A stretch of 6,099 nt of DNA. Origin: an uncultured Gammaproteobacteria bacterium. Lineage in GTDB: Bacteria > Pseudomonadota > Gammaproteobacteria > GCA-001735895. Each line of letters opens with the position of its first letter. Positions within the stretch are counted from its first letter, which is position 1. The notes under the pieces were generated by a model. It had not been told where the DNA came from, searched no databases, and saw nothing but the letters and a program-made list of their open reading frames with translations. The stretch is from positions 1-6,099 of the forward strand of contig CALZHS010000115.1 in the NCBI GenBank assembly GCA_945787265.1, read 5' to 3'. Positions 1-6,095 of this stretch are shown here, one piece after another. A program made the position numbers and the translations under genes.

Positions 1-228
1 AACGGCAGGCTGCTCAAAGACAAGTCGATTCTGTCCTCTTTCTACCGAGCCGTCCGAGATATCTGGAAGGCGGACCAGTTTCCGGCTCTTTTCCTGTTTC
101 TGGACCTGCCGCCTCGTTCGGTGGATGTCAACGTCCACCCTCAGAAGGCAGAAGTCCGGTTCAGGGACGGCGAAGTGCTGGGCGATGTATATCGCTCGGT
201 GCGCCGCGCACTCGAGGCGGGTCAGGGT
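1..228 (+). other. mutL: MutL-derived segment (end of N-terminal ATPase region), out of context
   Basis: This part of the open frame aligns with roughly residues 260-335 of bacterial MutL. It covers the 'NGR...KD' strand, the 'FLFLDLPP' strand and the conserved VDVNVHPxKxEVRF motif, which carries the lysine that contacts the nucleotide in the GHKL ATPase. The following DGEVLGDVYRSVRRAL matches the helix that closes the domain. Everything after it in MutL (linker and dimerisation/endonuclease domain) is missing. The wording VHPQKAEVRF differs from the VHPAKHEVRF of E. coli and may point to a source outside the Gammaproteobacteria, but that is only an impression. The right end is approximate. 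Confidence 0.8.
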
Positions 229-384
229 GAGCTGGTGGCGCCGGTAAGGGTAGAGCGCAATGCAACCATCGGTGCCGGTTCGACCATTACCAGGGATGCC
301 CCGGCCGACCGGCTTACCCTGTCACGCACGAAACAGGTTACCATTAGCGGTTGGTCTAAACCGACGAAGAAGGGGGATAGCTAG
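1..384 (+). CDS. 5'-truncated chimeric reading frame: MutL fragment joined in frame to the GlmU C-terminus
   Basis: One open frame runs from the first base of the window to TAG 382-384 (127 codons visible, no start in view). Codons 1 to about 75 match the end of the MutL N-terminal ATPase region: NGRLLKDK at the start, LFLDLPP, then the hallmark VDVNVHPQKAEVRF (codons 41-54). From about codon 77 the frame reads LVAPVRV, NATIGAGSTITRD, LSRTKQVTI and GW-KP-KK, which is the left-handed beta-helix end and C-terminal tail of GlmU, the bifunctional GlcNAc-1-P uridyltransferase/GlcN-1-P acetyltransferase. No known protein family joins these two. G+C is about 60% on both sides by hand count, so composition does not mark the join. 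I infer an assembly chimera or a rearrangement; only the GlmU part fits the neighbour glmS. I am sure of both halves and unsure of the cause. Confidence 0.8.
   Translation, partial: NGRLLKDKSILSSFYRAVRDIWKADQFPALFLFLDLPPRSVDVNVHPQKAEVRFRDGEVLGDVYRSVRRALEAGQGELVAPVRVERNATIGAGSTITRDAPADRLTLSRTKQVTISGWSKPTKKGDS
232..384 (+). CDS. glmU: glmU, last ~50 codons (GlcNAc-1-P uridyltransferase / GlcN-1-P acetyltransferase C-terminus)
   Basis: The stretch from LVAPV (codon at 232) to the stop at 382-384 aligns along its length with the E. coli GlmU C-terminus (LVAPVTV, ATIAAGTTVTR, ISR, GWRRPVKK). It holds the last hexapeptide turns of the left-handed beta-helix and the basic tail of the acetyltransferase domain. 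GlmU converts glucosamine-1-P to UDP-GlcNAc in the cytoplasm for peptidoglycan and LPS. The stop is 3 bases before the glmS start, the usual glmU-glmS layout of gammaproteobacteria, and suggests co-transcription and translational coupling. The catalytic parts of GlmU are absent from the window because the frame runs into MutL sequence to the left. Confidence 0.85.
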   Translation: MVAPVRVERNATIGAGSTITRDAPADRLTLSRTKQVTISGWSKPTKKGDS

Positions 385-387
385 CCC

Positions 388-2211
388 ATGTGTGGAATCG
401 TAGGCGCATTGGCGCAACGCAACGTAAGCTCGATACTGCTCGAGGGTTTGTATCGACTCGAGTACCGCGGGTATGACTCCGCCGGCATGGCGCTTATAGA
501 AAACCATAAGCTGTCGCGATTCCGTGCACTCGGCAAGGTCAGTGAGCTTGAAACACGGATGTCGGTTGAACAACCAGGACATATCGGTATCGCGCATACG
601 CGCTGGGCCACCCACGGTGTGCCCTCCGAGACCAATGCCCATCCACACTTTTCCAACGACCGCGTCGCGGTTGTCCACAATGGGATTATCGAGAATTACA
701 AAACCATTCGTGAGCGTTTGCTTAAGGCGGGATACGAGTTCAGTTCAGAAACCGACAGTGAAGTCGTCGCGCATTTGATCGACAGTTATTTCAAGGACGA
801 CATTTTCGAAGCCGTGAAAAAAGCGGTTGATGACCTCGAAGGCGCATTTGCGCTCGGCATTATCGCCGTCGATGATCCGCAAACGCTTGTCGCCTGTCGT
901 CGCGGCAACCCGTTGGTGGTGGGCGTGGGTATCAAGGAAAATTTTGTTGCATCCGATGTATCTGCGTTGTTGCCGGTGACTAATCGGTTCGTTTATCTCG
1001 AAGAGGGTGACTACGTCGTTCTGCATAACAGTGACTACCAGGTCTACGACGCGTCGGGTAAGCCCAGACAGCATGATGTAAAGATCAGTGAGTTGAATAG
1101 CGACTCGGCCAACAAGGGTGAGTATCGTCATTACATGCTCAAGGAAATTCACGAGCAGGGGCGGGCGATCGCCGAATGCCTGGAAGGCCGTATTAGCGAC
1201 AAGACCGTGCTCGATTCGATTTTTGGTTACGACGCCGATGCAATTTTTGAGCGCGTCGAGAATGTTCAGATCATTGCCTGCGGCACCAGCTATCACGCCG
1301 GAATTGTCGCCCGCTACTGGATCGAGTCGCTGCTGGATATACCCTGCCAGGTCGAAGTCGCGAGCGAGTTCCGTTATCGCAAGGCGGTAGTTCCCAGGAA
1401 CACTCTATTTTTAACCCTGTCGCAGTCCGGTGAAACTGCCGATACGCTTTCGGCACTGCGCAGCCTTGAGTCAAAAAATTACTGTGGCTCGTTGAGCATT
1501 TGCAATGCGCCGGAATCTTCATTGGTACGCGAGTCGGACCTGGTCATGATGACCCGCGCCGGGCCTGAAATCGGGGTTGCGTCGACCAAGGCTTTCACCA
1601 CGCAACTGGTAGCCATGCTGTTATTTGTCGCAGCTCTCGGCAAGCGCCAAAAGCGCCTTGACGATAAAATCATCGCTGCCATTATCGGCGAACTGACTGC
1701 CTTGCCCGCGCAGGTTGAAAAATTACTCGGGCTCGATGCGCAGATCGAAAGCATCGCCGAGGATTTTGTCGATAAAGAGCACGCGCTGTTTCTCGGCCGC
1801 GGTGAACATCACGCCATCGCGATGGAAGGCGCGCTCAAGCTCAAGGAAATTTCCTATATTCATGCCGAGGCCTATCCTGCCGGTGAACTCAAGCATGGAC
1901 CATTAGCCCTGGTCGATGCCGAGATGCCGGTGATCGTGGTGGCGCCAAATGATGATCTGCTCGAGAAGTTGCACTCCAATATGCAGGAGGTCAAGGCCCG
2001 TGGCGGCAAGCTTTACGTATTCGCCCACCGAGGCGCACACCTTGAATCCGATTCTGACGATGTCGTCATCGAGATGGATTGCGACACCAACTGGGTGACC
2101 CCGATCCTGTCGACGATTCCGCTGCAGTTATTAAGCTATCACGTCGCGGTATTACGCGGTACCGATGTCGATCAGCCGCGCAATCTCGCCAAATCGGTTA
2201 CTGTTGAATAA
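388..2211 (+). CDS. glmS: Glutamine-fructose-6-phosphate aminotransferase (isomerising), GlmS
   Basis: GlmS makes glucosamine-6-P from fructose-6-P and glutamine in the cytoplasm, the first committed step to UDP-GlcNAc. The protein has 607 residues against 609 in E. coli and aligns from end to end. The start is fixed by ATG-TGT: after Met removal Cys2 becomes the N-terminal nucleophile of the class II glutamine amidotransferase domain (residues 2 to ~220). This domain also shows HTRWATHG at 70-77, N98-G99 and D123. Two SIS isomerase domains follow: CGTSYHAG from 298 and SQSGETADT from 345 in the first; EGALKLKE (480-487), ELKHGP (H503) and C-terminal LAKSVTVE (K602) in the second. These match the E. 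coli catalytic and sugar-binding residues. A purine-rich AAGGGGGA about 10 bases upstream can serve as ribosome site. No glmS ribozyme or separate promoter is visible in the 3-base gap after glmU. The gene looks intact and functional. Confidence 0.98.
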   Translation: MCGIVGALAQRNVSSILLEGLYRLEYRGYDSAGMALIENHKLSRFRALGKVSELETRMSVEQPGHIGIAHTRWATHGVPSETNAHPHFSNDRVAVVHNGIIENYKTIRERLLKAGYEFSSETDSEVVAHLIDSYFKDDIFEAVKKAVDDLEGAFALGIIAVDDPQTLVACRRGNPLVVGVGIKENFVASDVSALLPVTNRFVYLEEGDYVVLHNSDYQVYDASGKPRQHDVKISELNSDSANKGEYRHYMLKEIHEQGRAIAECLEGRISDKTVLDSIFGYDADAIFERVENVQIIACGTSYHAGIVARYWIESLLDIPCQVEVASEFRYRKAVVPRNTLFLTLSQSGETADTLSALRSLESKNYCGSLSICNAPESSLVRESDLVMMTRAGPEIGVASTKAFTTQLVAMLLFVAALGKRQKRLDDKIIAAIIGELTALPAQVEKLLGLDAQIESIAEDFVDKEHALFLGRGEHHAIAMEGALKLKEISYIHAEAYPAGELKHGPLALVDAEMPVIVVAPNDDLLEKLHSNMQEVKARGGKLYVFAHRGAHLESDSDDVVIEMDCDTNWVTPILSTIPLQLLSYHVAVLRGTDVDQPRNLAKSVTVE

Positions 2212-2506
2212 CGCTGGCAGCACTCGCTCCGGGCCCGGAATTGGGGCCACTGCCATCACCCCGTTGCTGCTATCGATACTGCTGTCTCTGGTCGGCTGTA
2301 GCGCGAGCCAGCAGCGACCGATCCCGGTCGACAGGCCGCAGACCGCATGCGTCGACCCGCGTCCGCAGATATGCACCATGGATTACACCCCCGTCTGCGC
2401 CGAGCTTAGAGATGGTAAATTGAAAACCCATTCCAACGCCTGCTCGGCCTGCGCCGACGTGAACGTGGTTTCATATCGCCTAGATCCTTGTGTTGCCGAG
2501 TCTTAG
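2165..2506 (+). CDS. Small lipoprotein with a Kazal-type serine protease inhibitor domain
   Basis: The 113-residue reading has a hydrophobic segment ending in the lipobox LVGC, with Cys45 as the lipidation site. A short mature part with exactly six more cysteines follows (62, 70, 78, 93, 96, 109). Spacing C1-C2 = 7, C2-C3 = 7 and C4-C5 = 2 equals that of ovomucoid third domain. CTMDYTPVC (70-78) lines up with its reactive-site loop and N91 with the conserved Asn before the fourth Cys. By that alignment the P1 residue is Met72. C3-C4 is four residues longer and C5-C6 shorter than in ovomucoid. Likely role (inference): a membrane-anchored inhibitor of serine proteases in the periplasm or outer membrane. 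The start is uncertain. ATG 2165 overlaps glmS by 47 bases and gives a long signal peptide; TTG 2204, overlapping the glmS stop, gives a more normal 31 residues before the Cys. Neither has a clear ribosome site, so coupling to glmS translation is likely. The tail overlaps the opposite gene by 27 bases. Confidence 0.8.
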   Translation: MSISRAISPNRLLLNNAGSTRSGPGIGATAITPLLLSILLSLVGCSASQQRPIPVDRPQTACVDPRPQICTMDYTPVCAELRDGKLKTHSNACSACADVNVVSYRLDPCVAES

Positions 2507-4912
2507 TGCATTGCCGATAACCGACACCGAGCTCAGGCTCATTGCGGCGGCGGCAATCATGGGCGATAGTAGTAACCCGAAGATCGGGTACAGTACACCG
2601 GCCGCGACGGGAACACCCATCGAGTTGTAAACAAAAGCGAAGAACAGGTTCTGGCGGATATTTCGCATCGTCGCGCGGCTCAGGCGCCGCGCCCGCACGA
2701 TACCACGCAGGTCACCCTTGACCAGCGTGACACCGGCGCTTTCCATCGCAACATCGGTACCGGTACCCATGGCGATACCGACATGGGATTGCGCCAGGGC
2801 AGGCGCATCGTTGATGCCGTCGCCGGCCATCGCAACGATGCGGCCCTCGGCCTGCAACTTTTTGATGATCTCGGCCTTTTGCTGCGGTGAAACCTCGGCC
2901 TCGACGCGATCAATGCCAAGCGGGCCGGCGATCGCGTTGGCGGTGATCCCGTTATCCCCGGTCAGCATCACGATATCAACCCCCTCGGCATGCAGGTCAC
3001 GTATGGCCTCCGGGGTTGATCCCTTAACGGGATCGGCCACGCTCAGCAATCCGGCAGCTTTGCCGTCGATAGCAACAAACATGACCGTCTGTCCCTGGTC
3101 ACGTCCGGTCTCGGCAATTGAGGGTAATTCCCCGGCATCAATCGAAAGGGATTGCAGTAACTTTAAATTTCCCAGTGCAACCTGGTGTTCGCCGACGCTG
3201 CCGGTGACGCCTTCGCCGGTCATCGAATCAAAGTTTGCGACCGTTCTGAGATCGATTTTTCGCTCCCTCGCGCCTTCAACAATGGCAGTAGCCAACGGAT
3301 GTTCGCTGGCACGCTCGAGACTGGCGGCAAGCTGCAGCAGGCTGTTTTCGTCATAATCACCGCAAGGCTGTACCGATACCAGTCGCGGTTTGCCCTCAGT
3401 CAGGGTGCCGGTTTTATCCACCACGAGCGTATCGACTTTCTCCAGGACTTCGAGTGCTTCGGCGTTCTTGATTAGCACGCCCATGGTGGCACCTTTGCCG
3501 GTGCCTACCATGATCGACATGGGTGTGGCGAGGCCCAGCGCACAGGGGCAGGCGATAATGAGAACCGCAACCGAGTTGATGATGGCATACGCGAGTCGGG
3601 GTTCGGGACCGACCAGTCCCCAGGCGATCAGGGTAATGACCGCAACCGCTACCACGGCTGGTACGAAATACCCGGCCACGACGTCGGCCAGTTTTTGTAT
3701 CGGAGCACGTGAGCGCTGTGCCTCGCTGACCATTGTCACAATTTGTGCGAGCAAGGTTTCGGCACCCACTCTTTCTGCCCGCATCAACAGGCTGCCGGTG
3801 CCATTAACGGTTGCGCCAATCACGACGTCACCCGCAACTTTCTCTACCGGGATCGGTTCGCCGGTAACCATGGACTCATCCACGGCGCTGTTGCCGCTGC
3901 TGACAATGCCGTCCACGGGTATTTTCTCCCCGGGCCTGACGCGCAGTATGTCCCCGGGTTTGACAAGCTCCAGAGCGATATCTTCTTCGTTTCCATCTGC
4001 ATGCACGATGCGGGCGGTGTTCGGAGCGAGCCCCAACAGCAACTTGAGCGCGGCGTTGGTATGGCTGCGCGCGCGTAACTCGAGCACCTGGCCGAGCAGT
4101 ACCAGGGTTGTAATCACGGCAGCGGCCTCGAAATAAACCGGAATCGTGCCGTTGCTATGCATCATATCAACCGGAAAAATACCGGGTAACAACAATGCAA
4201 CCACGCTGTAACTCCAGGCAACGCCGACACCAATCGCGATCAGCGTAAACATGTTGAGATTCCGGGTCCGCAGCGACAGCCAGCCACGTTGGAAAAAAGG
4301 CCAGCCACACCACAGCACAACCGGGGTTGCGAGTACGAACTGGATCCATTGCGCTGTCTTCATCGACAGGCCCGGTGGCAACATTGCGGGTGCCAGGTCG
4401 GCCACCATCGCCAGCACAAAAACCGGCAAGGCGAGCGACAGGCCGAGCCAGAAACGCCGGCTCATGTCGATCAGCTCTTCATTCTTCTCTTCGATCTCGA
4501 TAGTGCGGGATTCCAGAGCCATGCCACATTTGGGGCAACTGCCGGGATGGTCCTGTACGATCTCGGGGTGCATCGGGCAGGTATATTCAATTCGCGTGGA
4601 CCGCAACGGGGTGCCTGCCGGTTCCAGCGCCATGCCGCATATCGGGCAGCTACCGGGGTGATCTTGTTCGATTTCAGGATCCATCGGACAAATGTATAAA
4701 CTCGCATCGGCAACCGGATTAGTGATAGCAGGCCTGTCCGGGTTCAGATAGAAATTCGGGTCGTTGCCGAACTTTTGTGCGCAGCCCTGGCAACAGAAAA
4801 AATAATCAGTGCCTTTATACCGAACCGAGAATTCGCTTTCGGTTGACACTTTCATACCGCAAACCGGATCGTACAAATCGGTTGAAATATAATTTTCGGC
4901 GGTGCCTTGCAT
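2480..4912 (-). CDS. copA: Cu(+)-exporting P1B-type ATPase with N-terminal YHS and two HMBD repeats
   Basis: This inner-membrane pump uses ATP to export monovalent copper (possibly silver) from the cytoplasm. The 810 residues contain, in order: a YHS domain (DPVCGM 15-20, FFCCQGC 38-44); two heavy-metal-binding repeats (73-98 and 110-134), each CPMxP...GSCPxCGMAL; eight predicted membrane helices (about 154-175, 189-208, 220-243, 258-278, 412-434, 445-468, 753-775, 776-799); TGEP (350-353); the ion-binding CPC (455-457); the phosphorylation motif DKTGT (Asp499); HP (538-539); and GDGIND (697-702). YN (762-763) in helix 7 and MSLSS (791-795) in helix 8 with CPC are the P1B-1 Cu(+) signature. 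No HMA domain (GMTCxxC) is present. The start is ATG 4912: the frame stays open to GTG 4975, but that codon lies inside the predicted promoter -35 region. The ribosome site (GAGAAA) is weak. The stop overlaps the convergent lipoprotein gene by 27 bases. Confidence 0.95.
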   Translation of the reverse strand: MQGTAENYISTDLYDPVCGMKVSTESEFSVRYKGTDYFFCCQGCAQKFGNDPNFYLNPDRPAITNPVADASLYICPMDPEIEQDHPGSCPICGMALEPAGTPLRSTRIEYTCPMHPEIVQDHPGSCPKCGMALESRTIEIEEKNEELIDMSRRFWLGLSLALPVFVLAMVADLAPAMLPPGLSMKTAQWIQFVLATPVVLWCGWPFFQRGWLSLRTRNLNMFTLIAIGVGVAWSYSVVALLLPGIFPVDMMHSNGTIPVYFEAAAVITTLVLLGQVLELRARSHTNAALKLLLGLAPNTARIVHADGNEEDIALELVKPGDILRVRPGEKIPVDGIVSSGNSAVDESMVTGEPIPVEKVAGDVVIGATVNGTGSLLMRAERVGAETLLAQIVTMVSEAQRSRAPIQKLADVVAGYFVPAVVAVAVITLIAWGLVGPEPRLAYAIINSVAVLIIACPCALGLATPMSIMVGTGKGATMGVLIKNAEALEVLEKVDTLVVDKTGTLTEGKPRLVSVQPCGDYDENSLLQLAASLERASEHPLATAIVEGARERKIDLRTVANFDSMTGEGVTGSVGEHQVALGNLKLLQSLSIDAGELPSIAETGRDQGQTVMFVAIDGKAAGLLSVADPVKGSTPEAIRDLHAEGVDIVMLTGDNGITANAIAGPLGIDRVEAEVSPQQKAEIIKKLQAEGRIVAMAGDGINDAPALAQSHVGIAMGTGTDVAMESAGVTLVKGDLRGIVRARRLSRATMRNIRQNLFFAFVYNSMGVPVAAGVLYPIFGLLLSPMIAAAAMSLSSVSVIGNALRLGNTRI
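4511..4696 (-). repeat. Tandem coding repeat: two HMBD metal-binding units within the Cu ATPase gene
   Basis: Two units of about 25 codons, 4619-4696 (first in the protein) and 4511-4585 (second), are separated by an 11-codon linker. Both read Y-x-C-P-M-x-P-E-I-x-Q-D-H-P-G-S-C-P-x-C-G-M-A-L-E. The first has CPMDP and the second the more common CPMHP. The similarity is also clear at the DNA level, which indicates duplication of one unit. Each offers Cys, Met and His ligands for soft metal ions. Confidence 0.85.
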
Positions 4913-4946
4913 CGGTTTCTCAAGATTTGAAGGGGCAATGAAATAG

Positions 4947-4977
4947 ATTATAAAGCCTGTAGTAACTACAGACACAA
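4947..4977 (-). promoter_or_regulatory. Predicted copA promoter with a MerR/CueR-type operator dyad
   Basis: Read on the minus strand: a poor -35 (TTGTGT, 4977-4972), a 19-base spacer, and a perfect -10 TATAAT (4952-4947). The spacer region holds the perfect 15-base palindrome CTGTAGT-T-ACTACAG (4971-4957), which extends to a 19-base dyad with 8 of 9 arm positions paired (4973-4955). A long spacer filled by a dyad, with weak -35 and strong -10, is the layout of promoters activated by MerR-family proteins such as CueR and SoxR. The arm sequence is not the E. coli CueR consensus. Transcription would start near 4940, leaving a ~28-base leader before ATG 4912. No regulator gene lies in the window, so the identity of the activator is inference. 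Confidence 0.6.
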
Positions 4978-5018
4978 GGATTGAGCCCCAAGCTTATGCT
5001 GTGGTCGCGTCGTAGCTG

Positions 5019-5040
5019 TTCGATTGAACGGTACATCGAA
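5019..5040. repeat. Short inverted repeat between copA promoter and terminator
   Basis: TTCGAT (5019-5024) and ATCGAA (5035-5040) are exact inverted copies around a 10-base centre, about 45 bases upstream of the predicted copA -35. It could be a second operator or chance; six-base arms are weak evidence. The rest of 4978-5059 shows no gene and no other structure I can support. Confidence 0.25.
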
Positions 5041-5059
5041 ATCGGTGTTGTTCCAGTCC

Positions 5060-5084
5060 AAAAAAAAACCCCGCCGAAGCGGGG
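5060..5084 (-). terminator. Rho-independent terminator of the VWA-lipoprotein operon
   Basis: On the minus strand the sequence is CCCCGC, loop TTCG, GCGGGG, then nine T residues. This is a perfect 6-bp G+C stem capped with a UUCG tetraloop and followed by a U-tract, the textbook intrinsic terminator. It starts 58 bases after the stop codon of the VWA-like lipoprotein gene. It should insulate copA, which is transcribed in the same direction further on and has its own promoter. Confidence 0.95.
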
Positions 5085-5142
5085 TAGACGTGAGGAAAAT
5101 CGAATAGTGATTTAACTGCAGGTTATGGCACCTGGAGTAGAA

Positions 5143-5814
5143 TTATTTGACGTTATAGATAAATTCCTGGATCTTGGTCGCGTCAATCAACGTGTTCCAG
5201 CTTCTTGCGCCAGAATCAACGATTCGCTGGTTCCATTTTTTAATACGCTTACGGTAGACTTCCGGATTGGCGCTGTCGTCGGTGAGCTTGATGACATTCA
5301 TGGCAGCGATGTCGATGCCGTCAAATTCATCCTCGGCAAATTTTCGGACCACACCCGACGGCAGTTCCTCTTTCATATCGCTAAAGACGAACATCACCTG
5401 GGTACCGGATTTGGTCGCTTTTAGATAATCAGAGCAAAGCATTAAAGCGCCACTGATATCGGTAAGTCGGGACTTGGCATTACCCCTGCCAAATTTGTCC
5501 AGTGTTTTTGCAATTGCCAGTTTTTGAGTGTTGGCTTTTGTGGGCCTGTAATCCAGGGTCAGTTTTGTCACCAGATTTTCTTCCGCGTAGCTGTTACTGT
5601 CGATCTTGACAAAGAACAGGCTATCGCCAGGAATCATTTCGGGTATGATGCCGGCCTTGATGATATTGGCCACGTTTGCCTTCTCACCGGCGTAAGTGCC
5701 GGATATATCCACCAATGCACAGAATGATGTTTCATATTCTTTACTGTCGGTGCAGGCTGAAACAACGACTGATACCGATAGCGCGAGCAGAATACGGTTT
5801 ATTATTTTTTCCAT
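5143..5814 (-). CDS. Lipoprotein with a von Willebrand factor A (VWA)-like fold, function unknown
   Basis: The 223-residue protein begins with a short basic N-region, a hydrophobic stretch and the lipobox VSAC (Cys21), so it is expected to be lipid-anchored outside the cytoplasm. Asp23 at +3 is not the +2 Asp of inner-membrane retention, so an outer-membrane location is possible. The mature part resembles a VWA domain: first strand FCALVDISGT with the MIDAS-like Asp36-x-Ser38-x-Thr40, a candidate MIDAS Thr118 in LTDISGAL, and the strand VMFVFSDMKEE with Asp146. These are the three places where a VWA fold binds a divalent metal. The last ~55 residues are basic and mixed, with a WN-rich helix. 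A strong ribosome site GGGAG (5821-5825) six bases before the ATG supports this start. The gene follows a small membrane protein by 14 bases and ends in a strong terminator, so it is last in an operon. No specific function can be assigned; the family call rests on motifs only. Confidence 0.85.
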   Translation of the reverse strand: MEKIINRILLALSVSVVVSACTDSKEYETSFCALVDISGTYAGEKANVANIIKAGIIPEMIPGDSLFFVKIDSNSYAEENLVTKLTLDYRPTKANTQKLAIAKTLDKFGRGNAKSRLTDISGALMLCSDYLKATKSGTQVMFVFSDMKEELPSGVVRKFAEDEFDGIDIAAMNVIKLTDDSANPEVYRKRIKKWNQRIVDSGARSWNTLIDATKIQEFIYNVK

Positions 5815-5820
5815 TGTATT

Positions 5821-5825
5821 CTCCC
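5821..5825 (-). promoter_or_regulatory. Strong ribosome binding site of the VWA-like lipoprotein gene
   Basis: On the minus strand GGGAG lies six bases before ATG 5814, in the 14-base gap after the stop of the upstream membrane-protein gene. It fixes the start and the lipoprotein signal peptide. Confidence 0.8.
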
Positions 5826-5828
5826 AGC

Positions 5829-6095
5829 TTAGCTTGCGCTGACCTGTTTCCCGCTAATCAGATTAGCGATCTGCACGGGGATAATGATGTAGATGTCAAA
5901 CACGTGCACCAATATATTAAAGAATCCCTCGATTAGATAAGCGATCATGTTAGCCAGATGGCAGAGCAAGGTGATGAATACGGTATACATCTTGGCGAAT
6001 GCATGTTGGCTGGCCTCGATAAACATTTCCAGTGGTATCGCGATTACCGCCAGAATCCATGGCAGCACAAAGCCGAGCATTGCTTGTCCAATCAC
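5829..6095 (-). CDS. Small multi-pass membrane protein, unknown function, possibly cut by the window edge
   Basis: The visible reading is 88 residues from GTG 6095 to TAA 5829-5831. The frame stays open to the window end, so the true start may lie outside; an internal ATG at 6080 is another candidate. The protein is very hydrophobic, with three likely membrane helices at about residues 7-26 (LGFVLPWILAVIAIPLEMFI), 36-55 and 57-80, and few charges: Glu23, Glu27 and Lys35 after the first helix, Glu56 between the second and third, Asp67 inside the third. The C-terminal tail (SGKQVSAS) is short and polar. I do not recognise the family. It sits 14 bases upstream of the VWA-like lipoprotein gene, on the same strand with no terminator between, so the two are very probably co-transcribed and may act together at the envelope. 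The tight spacing and consistent hydrophobic pattern are the reasons for taking it as a real gene. Confidence 0.7.
   Translation of the reverse strand: MIGQAMLGFVLPWILAVIAIPLEMFIEASQHAFAKMYTVFITLLCHLANMIAYLIEGFFNILVHVFDIYIIIPVQIANLISGKQVSAS

Noticed and set aside
385..387. glmS-type ribozyme or riboswitch upstream of glmS
   Set aside because: Only three bases separate glmU and glmS and the sequence before them is coding. The ribozyme is known from Gram-positive bacteria and no matching core is present.
745..1296. Open frame on the - strand inside glmS (183 codons)
   Set aside because: It is antisense to strongly conserved GlmS sequence, has no recognisable motif, and is explained by codon bias of the real gene.
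2228..2239. Perfect 12-base palindrome TCCGGGCCCGGA after glmS, considered as terminator or operator
   Set aside because: It has no loop and no U-tract, and lies within the signal-peptide region of the lipoprotein gene. A G+C-rich palindrome of this size can occur by chance in coding DNA.
2718..3356. Long open frame on the + strand inside copA (212 codons)
   Set aside because: It lies antisense to conserved P-type ATPase codons and has a low-complexity Ser/Ala/Pro-rich translation typical of a shadow frame, with no domain or ribosome site.
3390..4136. 248-codon + strand frame inside copA
   Set aside because: Shadow frame, Ser/Thr/Ala-rich, entirely opposite the ATPase core motifs.
4913..4975. 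N-terminal extension of the copper ATPase from GTG 4975
   Set aside because: The frame is open, but the 21 extra codons cover the predicted -10, spacer and part of the -35, have no good ribosome site, and do not resemble the family. ATG 4912 directly precedes the YHS region.
4947..4977. CopY/BlaI-type operator (ACTACA-nn-TGTAGT) at the copA promoter
   Set aside because: The half-sites are present but in the opposite order (TGTAGT-n-ACTACA). The 19-base spacer and position fit a MerR-type activator better.
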